64,000 bases of DNA from Corallococcus soli (GTDB lineage: Bacteria; Myxococcota; Myxococcia; Myxococcales; Myxococcaceae), in NCBI RefSeq assembly GCF_014930455.1, contig NZ_JAAIYO010000001.1:186001-250000 (forward strand), written 5' to 3'. The notes below the pieces were generated by a model. The model did not search any database, was not told the DNA's origin, and saw nothing but the letters and a program-made list of their open reading frames with translations. The position numbers were made by a program, and so were the translations under genes. Positions 26,951 to 35,365 of this stretch are shown in pieces. Each line of letters opens with the position of its first letter. The stretch's first letter is position 1.

Positions 26951-27568
26951 ATGGGTGACTACCGGATCAAGTCGGGCGACACGCTGGGTGCACTGGCCAA
27001 GCGCTTCAACACCGACGTGGGCACGCTGATGAAGGCGAACCCGGACATCAAGAACGCGGACCTCATCCTCGCGGACGCCAAGCTCAACGTCCCGGGCAGC
27101 AAGGACGAGTTCAAGGCGGAGGGCGCGGCCAAGGGCCCGGACCTGACCGGCGGCGGCACCCAGCAGACCCAGGGCGCCAGCGGCGCCGAGCCCGTGGGCG
27201 ACATGCCTCCCGGCCAGGTCGGTGACTGGATCAAGCAGGCGACGGACATCCTCAAGGCGAACGGCATCCCGGCGGACAAGATGAACCCCCAGGACATCGC
27301 CAAGATCATCGAGCACGAGTCCAGTGGCAACCCGAACGCCATCAACAACTGGGACTCCAACGCGCAGAAGGGCACGCCTTCCATCGGCCTGATGCAGACC
27401 ATCCAGCCGACGTTCGACGCGCACAAGCTCCCCGGCCACGACAACATCCGCAACCCGGTGGACAACATCATCGCGGCGGTCCGCTACTCCATCGACCGCT
27501 ACGGCTCGGTATCCAACGTCCCCGGCATCAAGGGCCTCAACGGCGGCGGCGCGTACGTCGGTTACTGA
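26951..27568 (+). CDS. LysM plus lytic-transglycosylase (SLT) protein
   Basis: 205 residues. An N-terminal LysM domain (YRIKSGDTLGALAKRFNTDVGTLMKANPDI, residues 4-50) binds peptidoglycan. A linker to about residue 100 leads to an SLT-type domain: IIEHESSGNPNAIN with catalytic Glu near residue 123, then SIGLMQTIQPTFD and IIAAVRYSIDRYGS. Such enzymes cut the glycan strand, leaving 1,6-anhydro ends. There is no signal peptide or membrane helix, so export must use another route (lysis, a type VI-like or other non-Sec path). The order LysM-SLT with no signal is also seen in phage-type and effector-type lysins. Confidence 0.88.
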   Translation: MGDYRIKSGDTLGALAKRFNTDVGTLMKANPDIKNADLILADAKLNVPGSKDEFKAEGAAKGPDLTGGGTQQTQGASGAEPVGDMPPGQVGDWIKQATDILKANGIPADKMNPQDIAKIIEHESSGNPNAINNWDSNAQKGTPSIGLMQTIQPTFDAHKLPGHDNIRNPVDNIIAAVRYSIDRYGSVSNVPGIKGLNGGGAYVGY

Positions 27569-27672
27569 CCGGCGCTCGCGGCACCGCGCCCCGCGGTGGA
27601 AGGCGGTCCCCTGAAAAGAGGGGCTTCGTCTCCCACGCGGGGCGTCGTCTTTTCCGGCGTGCGGCGGGAGCT

Positions 27673-27969
27673 TCAGCCCCCGTGCAGTCCGGAGCGATTG
27701 CGCGGTCCGCCCTCGCTCTTGATGTGGATCTGACTGGGCGCCTTCTTCCGGCCCCGCAGCCCCGTGCCCCGGTTGTTGCGCTTGGGGCCGTGGTCGCTCG
27801 CCGCGGGCCCCAGCGTCACGCGCTTCAAGTCCTTCTGCCGCATCAGCGCGGCCTCGTCGTCGTGCGCCAGCGTCTTGCGACCTTTGCTGGCCTGCACACT
27901 GGGTTGGGCCGCATGGGCATCCACGCGCCGCTTGTTCTTGATTCCCGCCACCAGGGTCCGCACGGACAT
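27673..27969 (-). CDS. Small basic hypothetical protein
   Basis: 98 residues from ATG at 27969, preceded by AAGGAGG with a 6-base spacer; this choice discards a long in-frame upstream extension that has no ribosome-binding site. The protein is rich in Lys, Arg, Gly and Asn (GIKNKRRVDAHAAQ, ALMRQKDLKRVTLGP, GPKRNNRGTGLRGRKK), suggesting nucleic-acid binding or disorder. I recognise no family. It is convergent with the LysM gene. Confidence 0.6.
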   Translation of the reverse strand: MSVRTLVAGIKNKRRVDAHAAQPSVQASKGRKTLAHDDEAALMRQKDLKRVTLGPAASDHGPKRNNRGTGLRGRKKAPSQIHIKSEGGPRNRSGLHGG

Positions 27970-28214
27970 AGAGGTCCTCCTTGTCCTCAAGAGGTAGGGA
28001 CCCCCGCAGGGAGGTGCCATCCCCCGGCGGAGGGCAGGGCAGGGGCCGCTCCATGGGCATGCAGGGTGGCGGCGCTCGTCCGCGCGCGAGGTCAGGAGGG
28101 ACGAGGCGAGCGTCCGTCCGCACGGGATGGCCGCAAGCATGGCCCACGGAAGCGGATGGCCTGGGCCGGTCTGAACCCAGGCGTCCGTCTGGACAGGCAT
28201 TGATATTCCTCGCC

Positions 28215-28244
28215 TTGAGGTGAATTCCAGCTTCCGCCTATCTT
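28215..28244 (+). promoter_or_regulatory. Possible promoter of the effector/immunity cassette
   Basis: TTGAGG at 28215-28220 and TATCTT at 28239-28244 are separated by 18 bases, in an AT-richer patch. Transcription would begin at or next to the ATG at 28251, so the message would be leaderless or nearly so. There is no ribosome-binding site in front of 28251, which agrees with this. Confidence 0.35.
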
Positions 28245-28250
28245 TTCCCA

Positions 28251-29351
28251 ATGAGGCTGGAGATTGCCGCCGCCGCGATGAGTTCGTGTCTGGGGCCGCT
28301 CATCACGGCCTGTGCGGCATTCCGGGCGGGGCTGACGCATGCCCGAGCGTCACGCGAGTTCCAGTACTTCCCAGAGGGGGACAACGCCCCGGCTCCGCTG
28401 GTGGCGTGTGCCATTCCGGAAGTCACCTTTGGGTTCTCCGCCGCGGGCAGGCTCATCGCCATCCTCCATGAGACGCTCTTGGACTTGCGGGGCCGGGTGG
28501 AACTCCAGGCGTTGGGGGCTGACACTCCACTCTTCCTGGTGCTGCCGGACGCCCTGGAGCGCGACTTCCCGATGCGCCCCGAACTTCGGGAGGACGCGGC
28601 GCGGCGGCGCGATGTGCTCGGCGCCTTCGTCTTGAAGCAGGCCTTCGACAACCTGGGGATGGTCTGGCGGGGGGGATGGCGCTGCTTCATGGGGGGCCAT
28701 GTGGCCTTTGCCCAGGCGCTCCAGGCCGCGCGGGACGTCATCCGCTCCCACGAAGCGGAGGCCTGCCTGGTGGTCGCGGTGGACAGCCTGCTGTCGCCTC
28801 CGACCTTGCACTCCCTGGCCCTGCGGCGGTGCCTCAAGACGGAGGACCAGCCCGTGGGGTTCATTCCGGGAGAGGCTGGCGTCGCGCTGCTGCTCCGGCC
28901 CGCGGAGAGACGTCTGGACTCCCGGGTTCCTTCGCCAGTCCTCCTCGATGACGTGTGCGTCCTGGAGTCCCCCGAGCCCGAGCGGGCGGATGGCCGTGAC
29001 CTGGCGGCCTGTGTGGAGCGGGTGCTGCCGCCCGGAGCGTCCGCTTCGGAGGAGCCGTTGCTGGTGGGGGACCACAATGGCGAGCAGCGACGGGCCCACG
29101 AGTGGGGCAGCCTGCTGCTGCACCTGCGTGCGGCGCATCCCGCGTGGCGGCTTGAGCGCTCCTGGTTTCCGGCGCTCGGCTTCGGTGAGACGGGAGTCGT
29201 CTCGGGGGCCCTGGGGGTCTGTGTGGTGCTTCGGGGGTTCGAGCGTGGTTATGCCCGGGCCCGCTCGGGCGTGGTGCTCACGTCGGAAGACAGACAGGCG
29301 CCACGGGCCGCCATCCTGCTGTCCACTGCGGAGAAGGAGGGTCGCGCATGA
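28251..29351 (+). CDS. Ketosynthase-fold (3-oxoacyl-ACP synthase-like) accessory protein
   Basis: 366 residues with a thiolase/ketosynthase pattern. The N-terminal strand and turn (MSSCLGPLITACAAFRAGLT) come first. A central CFMGGHVAFAQALQAARDVI could align with the ketosynthase ACxSG nucleophile block (Cys near 145). AVDSLLSPPTLHSLALRRC and GFIPGEAGVALLL match the family. Near residue 274 is DHNGEQRRAHEWG, where enzymes have the His of HGTGT, and the close is FGETGVVSGALGVCVVLRGFERG. Proteins like this, distant from real fatty-acid enzymes, are found beside PAAR-like, DUF2169 and toxin genes. It overlaps the AHH nuclease gene by 4 bases (ATGA), so an effector-adaptor or modification role is inferred. 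No acyl-carrier gene is nearby. Confidence 0.72.
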   Translation: MRLEIAAAAMSSCLGPLITACAAFRAGLTHARASREFQYFPEGDNAPAPLVACAIPEVTFGFSAAGRLIAILHETLLDLRGRVELQALGADTPLFLVLPDALERDFPMRPELREDAARRRDVLGAFVLKQAFDNLGMVWRGGWRCFMGGHVAFAQALQAARDVIRSHEAEACLVVAVDSLLSPPTLHSLALRRCLKTEDQPVGFIPGEAGVALLLRPAERRLDSRVPSPVLLDDVCVLESPEPERADGRDLAACVERVLPPGASASEEPLLVGDHNGEQRRAHEWGSLLLHLRAAHPAWRLERSWFPALGFGETGVVSGALGVCVVLRGFERGYARARSGVVLTSEDRQAPRAAILLSTAEKEGRA

Positions 29352-30346
29352 GCAGCTCCGGGACGAGCGGTGCACCGAAGAGGACCCGCTTCAGCGAGTT
29401 CAGCTTCAGCAACGTCGATGAGGACACCTTCAAGCACGAGAAGTTTCCGGAGCTGGAGGACCCGGCCTACCCCCATCAGCTCATCCAGGAATTGGAAGCC
29501 CGGTCGAAGGAGGACTCCGAGCACGCGAGCACGCCGGATCCATTGAAGCGCAGGGGACACGCCCAATACCGGGGGCCTGCGTACGTGCACAAGCACGGAG
29601 GCCGGGACCGCTACAACCAATGGCCCTTCGACTTCCTCTTCACGGGCTGCGACGACGCCCGGAAGCAGACGATGCGGGAGAAGGTGGAGAAGCTCGCGGA
29701 GCAGCGCCCGGTCTGGGCCATCGTGAAGGACCGTGCGAAGTGGCAGGCGTGCTTCGAGTTCCCCGAGCCCGGTGGCTTTCCTGGGAGGGACAAGCGGTTC
29801 TTCCTGACGAAGAAGCTCACCCACAAGACGGAGGCGGAACGCTACTTCTTCTTCTCGGCTTCCACGCCGTACCGGTGGGTGGCACACCACCTCATCCCCA
29901 TCGAGGTCTTTGACAGTCGGAGTCTGTCCCACTTCACCGATGAGGAGCAGGAGTTGATTCGCGCTTCGGGCTACGACGTGAACAACGGGCACAACATCGT
30001 GCCACTGCCTACCTGGGATGTGTCCCCGCATTGCCTGCTGGCGCACCTTGGCGGGCACTCCGAGTACATCAAGTACGCCAAAGGGCTGTTGGAAGGCGTC
30101 AAGGACAAGATCAAGAAGGCTCGGGAAAGTGACAAACCTCACGCGGCGTTCTACGCACAGATCATCAAGGAATTGACCCGGGCTGAGGACAAGCTCTGGA
30201 ACAGGCTCAAGAGTCTGGGCAGGGAGTCGGTCAAGCTGTACCTGCAGGGCAAGCGCCCCAAGGACAACCTGGTGAAGTTCATTTCCAAGGGCAAGCGGAA
30301 GAGCACCGGGCGGCGCAGGCGCTTCCCGGAGGGAGCGATGAACTGA
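29348..30346 (+). CDS. AHH-family (HNH/EndoVII fold) nuclease toxin
   Basis: 332 residues, no signal peptide. The AHH nuclease core lies at residues about 175-245: VAHHLIPIEVF with A179-H180-H181, then GYDVNNGHNIVPLP and GGHSEYIKYAKG, which supply the second and third metal or catalytic positions. AHH nucleases are known warhead domains of polymorphic toxins and type VI effectors. The preceding 170 residues are polar (HGGRDRYNQWPFDF, KDRAKWQACFEFPEPGGF) and could be a delivery or adaptor-binding region; the C-terminal 80 residues are strongly basic. GC content looks lower than in neighbouring genes. It is translationally coupled to genes on both sides. The nuclease call is good, the delivery route inferred. 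Confidence 0.82.
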   Translation: MSSSGTSGAPKRTRFSEFSFSNVDEDTFKHEKFPELEDPAYPHQLIQELEARSKEDSEHASTPDPLKRRGHAQYRGPAYVHKHGGRDRYNQWPFDFLFTGCDDARKQTMREKVEKLAEQRPVWAIVKDRAKWQACFEFPEPGGFPGRDKRFFLTKKLTHKTEAERYFFFSASTPYRWVAHHLIPIEVFDSRSLSHFTDEEQELIRASGYDVNNGHNIVPLPTWDVSPHCLLAHLGGHSEYIKYAKGLLEGVKDKIKKARESDKPHAAFYAQIIKELTRAEDKLWNRLKSLGRESVKLYLQGKRPKDNLVKFISKGKRKSTGRRRRFPEGAMN

Positions 30347-30960
30347 TGACGACCGACAACCGGACGTTCTGGATGCTCGACACCATCAGCAATCCCGGAG
30401 CCGTCATCGAAACCTACGTGGCGGACGCTCCGTCCAAGTGGCGTTTGTTCGAGGGACAGAGTCACATCGCGCAATTTCCAGCGGGGGCCACCTTGAAGTT
30501 CTCCAGGGACTTCCCCAAGCACCGCAAGCTCTTCGACTTCGTGGCCAATACGATGAGCCTGATCATCGCCTCGAAGAAGGTGAAGGACATCCTCGACGCG
30601 TTGGGGGTGGACAACTGCGAATACCTGCCCGTGGCGGTGAAGGACCACAAGGACAAGGTCGTGGGGCCCGAGTACTTCATCATCCACCCGGTGGGCGGGG
30701 AGGACGGCATCGACCTGGAGAAGTCCGTCTATCACAAGGACTCCTTTGACGAGCGCGAGATCGGGGATGTCGACCTGCTCGTCCTGAACAAGGAAGCCAT
30801 TTCCCCGCGTGCCCGCTTCTTCCGCTTCAAGCCGTTGATGCGGGAGTACGTCATCGACCAGGTCGTGGCAGATGCGTTCAAGGCCGGCAAGGTCACCGGC
30901 TACCGGCTGTTCGCGGCGGAAGGTTGGGACGGCTCCTTCATGCACCTTGAGGCGGAGTGA
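30346..30960 (+). CDS. imm11-like (DUF1629) immunity protein
   Basis: 204 residues. The layout fits the imm11/DUF1629 family: LKFSRDFPKHRKLFDFVANTMSLIIASKKVKDIL, EYLPVAVKDHKDKVVGPEYFIIHPVGG, then DIDLEKS-like and LFRFKPL-like segments (RFFRFKPLMREYVIDQVV). Such proteins follow toxin genes in Myxococcota and other bacteria and are thought to block the toxin. Its ATG overlaps the nuclease stop by one base (TGATG), as does the next gene with this stop, which ties its expression to the toxin. The family call is from memory of pattern and should be checked. Confidence 0.65.
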   Translation: MTTDNRTFWMLDTISNPGAVIETYVADAPSKWRLFEGQSHIAQFPAGATLKFSRDFPKHRKLFDFVANTMSLIIASKKVKDILDALGVDNCEYLPVAVKDHKDKVVGPEYFIIHPVGGEDGIDLEKSVYHKDSFDEREIGDVDLLVLNKEAISPRARFFRFKPLMREYVIDQVVADAFKAGKVTGYRLFAAEGWDGSFMHLEAE

Positions 30961-31763
30961 TGGAGTTCGACCTCGCTCAGCTCCGGGAGGAGGCCGCGGA
31001 CTCGCTCGACATCCTCTTCGACGACGCCTTCCCGGAAGTGCTGGCGGAAGGCACGGTGGAGGAACTCGTGGGGCTGGTGCGCGAGGCCTGCGTGCACTTC
31101 CACACCCAGGGCGTGACGACGCTGCTCCTCGACGGGAGCCCCCAGCACTTCTTCTACCAGCTGGCCTGCGCGGCGGAGAACTGGCGCCGGTTGCTCATCC
31201 ACCTGCGGGCCCGGGGGGCGGACCTTCCGCCCGCCTCCGACAACGCCTCGCTGCTGGGGGCCGTGGCCGGCGGGTATTGGGAGCTCGCCCGCGACCTGTG
31301 CCGGGTCTCCGCCTCCCAGCAGGGCGAAGAGGAATACGAGGACGAGTTCGCCTGGGCCCGGCTGCTCCAGCAGTTCATCGCGCTCCCCTCGGATGGAGCC
31401 CCTTCCGAGCAGTGGCTCCGCCAGCAGGAGAGCGCCCTCGCGAAGTCCCAGGCGGACCGGTGGGAGTGGTTCCAGGCCCTGCTGTCAGGAGACGGAAGCC
31501 GCTTCCTCGCCGCCTTTGAACAGGTCCTCCAGCAGCATTCGGCGGAAACCGAAGCCCAGGCCGTGAGGTGGGGCACTTCTCCGGAGCAGTTCGTGGCCTA
31601 CCGGTTCATCTGGTTTGAAGGCCTCGCGATGCTTCGCCTCGCCGAGCGCCGGGGGATGAAGGTCGAAGCCCCGCTGCTCTACTGCCCGCCCCTGGCACGG
31701 GTTCCGATGAAGATGGCCTACGACGGTGACTGGGCACTCTCGTTCGGCGCGGCTCCAGGCTGA
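30960..31763 (+). CDS. Imm49-like immunity protein
   Basis: 267 residues, mostly helical and acidic. LLLDGSPQHFFYQLACAAENWRRLL, WELARDLCRVSASQQGEEEYEDEFAWARLLQQFI and YRFIWFEGLAMLRLAERRGMKVEAPLLYCP resemble the Imm49 family of toxin-immunity proteins. Its start overlaps the stop of the imm11-like gene by one base. A second, unrelated immunity family behind one nuclease suggests either a two-target toxin or a stored immunity gene for another toxin variant. Confidence 0.65.
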   Translation: MEFDLAQLREEAADSLDILFDDAFPEVLAEGTVEELVGLVREACVHFHTQGVTTLLLDGSPQHFFYQLACAAENWRRLLIHLRARGADLPPASDNASLLGAVAGGYWELARDLCRVSASQQGEEEYEDEFAWARLLQQFIALPSDGAPSEQWLRQQESALAKSQADRWEWFQALLSGDGSRFLAAFEQVLQQHSAETEAQAVRWGTSPEQFVAYRFIWFEGLAMLRLAERRGMKVEAPLLYCPPLARVPMKMAYDGDWALSFGAAPG

Positions 31764-31817
31764 CAGCCGGGCAGGCCCCTGGCGGTAGGGACGCCGGGAC
31801 GCGCGGCAGGCCCCCGC

Positions 31818-32333
31818 TCAGGTGAGGTCGTCGTTGCTGCGGCGGGCGCGCTTCTTCGCCTTGGGCTTGCCCGGCTTGGCGTCCGGCCGGGTCTTCTGCT
31901 GCCGCGTGGTCTCCGGCGGGAACAGCCAGCCGTCCTCGGGGCGGGGCGCGCTGGCGTTCACCACCGGCTCCAGGTGCTGGCCCCGGCAGCCCCGGCACCA
32001 GGACTGCGGGCGGCGCTGGCCCCGGCTCATGATGCGGAAGCCGAAGTCCTGCTCCGTGGGCCCCGTGTGGCCGCAGCGCGGGCAGCGCGTCATCGACGTG
32101 GTGCCCGTCTCCTTGGCCTTCTCCCGGCCGTGCTCCACCACCAGCGCCAGCGCCGCCGCGAAGCCGAGCTTCCGCTCCGTGGACACGTGGAACTGACGCG
32201 CGCGCTTGCGGCTGCCCATCACGGGCAGGAGGTCGAGTCCCCCCAGCAGGTTGCGCTGCTCCAGGACTCGCGACGACGACGATGGCGGGGTCGAGTGGCT
32301 CACGCGATCATTCATACGGGAGGGGTCTGACAT
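31818..32333 (-). CDS. Zinc-ribbon hypothetical protein
   Basis: About 171 residues from ATG at 32333 (ATG at 32315 also possible; neither has a clear ribosome-binding site). A basic helical segment (KRARQFHVSTERKLGFAAALALVVEHGREKAKE) is followed by a four-Cys zinc ribbon, CPRCG about residue 105 and WCRGCRGQH about residue 130. The tail is very basic (PDAKPGKPKAKKRARRS). The ribbon and the basic tail point to nucleic-acid binding; no enzymatic motif is visible. Confidence 0.6.
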   Translation of the reverse strand: MSDPSRMNDRVSHSTPPSSSSRVLEQRNLLGGLDLLPVMGSRKRARQFHVSTERKLGFAAALALVVEHGREKAKETGTTSMTRCPRCGHTGPTEQDFGFRIMSRGQRRPQSWCRGCRGQHLEPVVNASAPRPEDGWLFPPETTRQQKTRPDAKPGKPKAKKRARRSNDDLT

Positions 32334-32544
32334 GGACGGTTCGCGCGCCTGCCCGCCAGGTCCCCCTCCGTTCGGAGGTCTGGACACATGTTCAGTAACT
32401 CCGGGCACTTGGCGGCTATTTCCCGCCGGTGGGCGGCCCAGGGTGGGGGGCCGGAGGCCGGGGCCCGGCTGGTTGGCGGGCGCGAACGGCCAGGAGGATG
32501 TGCACCTTGGGGCTGCCCTCCCAACGCCCCACCCAAGGTGTGCC

Positions 32545-33003
32545 ATGGCCCAGTCCCACGAAAGCGAATCCGAGAAGCAGGCTCGCCACGAGCGTCGGCA
32601 TGACGCCCACCTGCGCGCCACCTACGCGGCCTTCCTGCGCCACCTGGAGGAGGTGAGCGGCCTGCCCCGCAACCTCGCGGAGTGCGCCGCCGTGTCGGTG
32701 CTGACCACCCTGGAGCGCCGCGTCCTGCCGGAGGGGGCGCGCAACCTGGAGGCGCAGCTGCCCCGCCTGCTGGTGGCCTTCCTCCCGCCCCCGGAGGAGC
32801 GTCCCGCCCGGCTCCAGCGCTTCGGCCGGGAGGAGTTCATCGAATCCGTCGCGGAGGACCTGAAGATGCCGGTGGACCGCGCGGAGCTGGTCATCCGCGC
32901 CGTGCTGCGCGCGTTCCAGGATCAAATCACGGAGGGCGAGGCGGACAAGTTCGCCAGCAACCTCCCCGCGGACCTCCAGGCCCTGTGGCGCCTCACTCAG
33001 TAG
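32545..33003 (+). CDS. DUF2267-like protein
   Basis: 152 residues. The helical pattern matches DUF2267: YAAFLRHLEEVSGLPRNLAECAAVSVLTTLERRVLPEGARNLEAQLP, then EEFIESVAEDLKMPVDRAELVIRAVLRAFQDQI. Function is unknown. The ATG at 32545 follows AAGGTG at 32535-32540. It converges on the HAD gene with a 32-base gap. Its start faces the zinc-ribbon gene divergently. Confidence 0.65.
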   Translation: MAQSHESESEKQARHERRHDAHLRATYAAFLRHLEEVSGLPRNLAECAAVSVLTTLERRVLPEGARNLEAQLPRLLVAFLPPPEERPARLQRFGREEFIESVAEDLKMPVDRAELVIRAVLRAFQDQITEGEADKFASNLPADLQALWRLTQ

Positions 33004-33035
33004 GTGAAGCGCCCCGGAGCCCGGGCGTGGCGCGG

Positions 33036-34529
33036 CTACTCCGCGGGGCCGCTGCCCGCGCCATCCCCGGTGGTGAACACGGGGGTTCCTCCGGGGAGGC
33101 TGGGGTCGTGCGGGAGGCTGCCGCGCGGGCTGCGCAGGTAGACGAAGGGCGTGGCGAACAGGAAGTTGCTCACGCGCGACGTGTAGATGTCCGCGTAGCG
33201 CTCCACCTGCCGCGCCAGGTGGCTCTTGTCGTTGCCGGCGCGGGTGAGCAGGCCCCAGTGGGGGTTGGACAGCTCCCCGGCCGCGCGCGCCATGGGGCCC
33301 AGCTCCGCGTCCAGGGCCTCCGTCTCCGTGCGCAGCTCGGCGAGGCGGGTGACCAGCTCGCCCTCCAGCGTGTCGGTGCGGGGGCCGTACTGGTGGCGGC
33401 GGCGCTGCAGCTCCAGCCGGACCTGACAGCTCTCGTCCTCCAGGCGCTCCTTCTTGAGCATGCGCTCGCCGATGCGCATCTCCGTGGCGCGGAACGCGGC
33501 GATGGCGCGCACCTCGTCCTCCAGCTCGCGCAGGATGAGCGCGGTGCGCCAGCGCAGCACGTTCTTGGTGACGTGCACGTCGCCGAACATGTGGTCGCCC
33601 ACGTAGAGGATCTCATCGCCGGACAGGCCCAGGTGCCGCTCCAGTTCCAGCGCGCTGCCCCCGAAGTAGGGCTTGCTGCGGTTGAGCGGGCCGGAGTGGG
33701 GGCGCAGGAGCGCCTCCCCGTTGGCCTCCACCACCTCGAAGAGGGTGGAGCGGGTGGTGAAGAACTCCGGCTTGCGCGCGCTGACGATGACGACGTCGAA
33801 GAGCTGGCGCCAGGTCATGCCCTCGGGCAGGTGCTTGTCGAAGGCGAAGTGCATCATGGGCTCGGTGTAGGCCCACTCGCTGTTGGTGATGAGCAGCAGC
33901 TTCTTGCCGGCGCTCTTCTGGTCCAGCAGCGCCAGCGGCGTCTCCGGATCATCGATGACGTAGCGCTCGGGGTCCGCGATGATTTCGGCCTTGAGGCGCC
34001 CCTGCATGTGCGTGGCGTCCAGGTTCTTGCGCACGTGCTCGTAGAGGTCCACGTAGCCCATGGGGCCGGGGAGCTGGCCCGCGTCCAGGCGGTCCACCAG
34101 CTGCGCGTAGATGCACGCCTCCGACAGGGAGAAGAGCGTGTTGAGGAACACCCAGCGGCGGTCCGCCAGGTCGATGACGGTGCGGTTGTAGGCCTCGCGC
34201 TGCGCGTCGAAGTCCATGGCCTTGCTGCCGTGGAGGGCCTTCTTCACGAAGCCGAAGCGGTTGGCCTTGAGCAGGTTGCCCTTGGCCGTGTCGATGATGA
34301 GCCCGCGGATGGCGAGCATCGGGTCGAACGTCAGGTCGGCGACGGGCCAGCCCTGCTCGACCAGCCGGTCGCGGATGTATTCGTAGGCGCGACGCTCCCA
34401 CGCTTCCACCCGGTAGTGGATGAGCGTGTAGTCCATGTCGTAGCCCACGGCCTTGATGGCGCGCATGTTGAGGGTGCGGTTGCAGAACAGGCCGCGCTCG
34501 GGCGGGGGACCGGAGTATTGAGGACGCAT
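33036..34529 (-). CDS. HAD-superfamily 5'-nucleotidase (HAD-IG type)
   Basis: 497 residues. The HAD nucleophile motif DMDYTLI is at D31/D33. LLLITNSEWAY supplies motif II, and EILYVGDHMFGDV the C-terminal acidic motif IV. The length and motifs match the HAD-IG cytosolic-purine-5'-nucleotidase-like family, which removes phosphate from nucleoside monophosphates. A helical insert (LRWRTALILRELEDEVRAI ... LEDESCQVRLELQRRRHQYG) follows the core. The start at 34529 was chosen for the short conserved N-terminus; a longer in-frame extension lacks similarity and runs into the divergent START gene. Confidence 0.88.
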   Translation of the reverse strand: MRPQYSGPPPERGLFCNRTLNMRAIKAVGYDMDYTLIHYRVEAWERRAYEYIRDRLVEQGWPVADLTFDPMLAIRGLIIDTAKGNLLKANRFGFVKKALHGSKAMDFDAQREAYNRTVIDLADRRWVFLNTLFSLSEACIYAQLVDRLDAGQLPGPMGYVDLYEHVRKNLDATHMQGRLKAEIIADPERYVIDDPETPLALLDQKSAGKKLLLITNSEWAYTEPMMHFAFDKHLPEGMTWRQLFDVVIVSARKPEFFTTRSTLFEVVEANGEALLRPHSGPLNRSKPYFGGSALELERHLGLSGDEILYVGDHMFGDVHVTKNVLRWRTALILRELEDEVRAIAAFRATEMRIGERMLKKERLEDESCQVRLELQRRRHQYGPRTDTLEGELVTRLAELRTETEALDAELGPMARAAGELSNPHWGLLTRAGNDKSHLARQVERYADIYTSRVSNFLFATPFVYLRSPRGSLPHDPSLPGGTPVFTTGDGAGSGPAE

Positions 34530-34699
34530 GGGGTGAAGGCTTGCCAATCCCCGAGCGCAAAGTCGAGCGGCCCGTGCATTCCGTTGGTTCGTGGGCAGGG
34601 CCTGGGTCGTCCAGATGTCGGAATGATGGGATACGGGTGACGCGCGCGACACGAGGGGCCGGCGGCGGGCGCGATGCGAAGGACAGGTGCACGGTGGAA

Positions 34700-35344
34700 A
34701 TGACGCGACGGTTCGGTGGAGTGGTGGTGGTGGCGGCGGCGGTGCTGCTGGTGTCGGGCATGGCGGGGGCAGAGGAGGCCTGGGACACGGTGGCCACGGA
34801 GCCCTTCGTGGTGAAGGTGCGGCCTCGCCCGGGGACCAAGGCGAAGGACATCTGGGCGGAGGGCGAACTGAAGGCGTCCGCGGCGCAGGTGCAGGCGGCC
34901 CTGGAGGACATGGAGTCCTACCGGTCGTGGATGCCGTACGTGAAGGAGTCGCGCGTGGTGAGGCCGACGGACGACGGCGGTCGGCTGACGTACACGCGGC
35001 TGGACCTGCCGGTGGTGTCCTCGCGCGACTACATCTGCCACGTGGTGACGGAGTCGAAGGTCGCGCCGGATGGGACGGGCGTGTACCAGCAGCGCTGGAA
35101 GGCGGAGCCGGACGCGTTCCCCGCGCGGCGCGACGTGGTGCGCCTGCGCTTGAACGAGGGCAGCTGGAGGGTGGAGTCGCGAGGCGAGGGGCAGTCCTGG
35201 GCCGTCTACAAGTTCACGGTGGACCCCGCGGGCTCCATCCCCGGGTTTCTGGCGAACGTGGGCCAGAAGGACGCGGTGGTGGACACGCTGCGCGCGGTGG
35301 AGAAGCGCGCGAAGTCGCTGACGGTGACGCCCCCGGCGAAGTAG
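34700..35344 (+). CDS. Secreted START/SRPBCC-domain protein
   Basis: 214 residues. A cleavable signal peptide (VVVVAAAVLLVSGMAGA) is followed by a START-like lipid-binding domain: WAEGELKASAAQVQAALEDMESYRSWMPYVKESRVV, then YTRLDLPVVSSRDYICHVV and VYKFTVDPAGSIPGFLANVGQK. The pattern is that of bacterial START domains, which hold a hydrophobic ligand in a helix-grip fold. Export to the periplasm suggests lipid handling in the envelope. The partner is unknown. It converges on the LysR remnant with a 21-base gap. Confidence 0.82.
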   Translation: MTRRFGGVVVVAAAVLLVSGMAGAEEAWDTVATEPFVVKVRPRPGTKAKDIWAEGELKASAAQVQAALEDMESYRSWMPYVKESRVVRPTDDGGRLTYTRLDLPVVSSRDYICHVVTESKVAPDGTGVYQQRWKAEPDAFPARRDVVRLRLNEGSWRVESRGEGQSWAVYKFTVDPAGSIPGFLANVGQKDAVVDTLRAVEKRAKSLTVTPPAK

Positions 35345-35365
35345 GCGCGAGGGCCCTGGGAGTGA

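Noticed and set aside
27608-27623. CCCCT/AGGGG hairpin after the LysM gene
   Set aside because: A 5-bp stem without a T-tract; too weak to list as a terminator.
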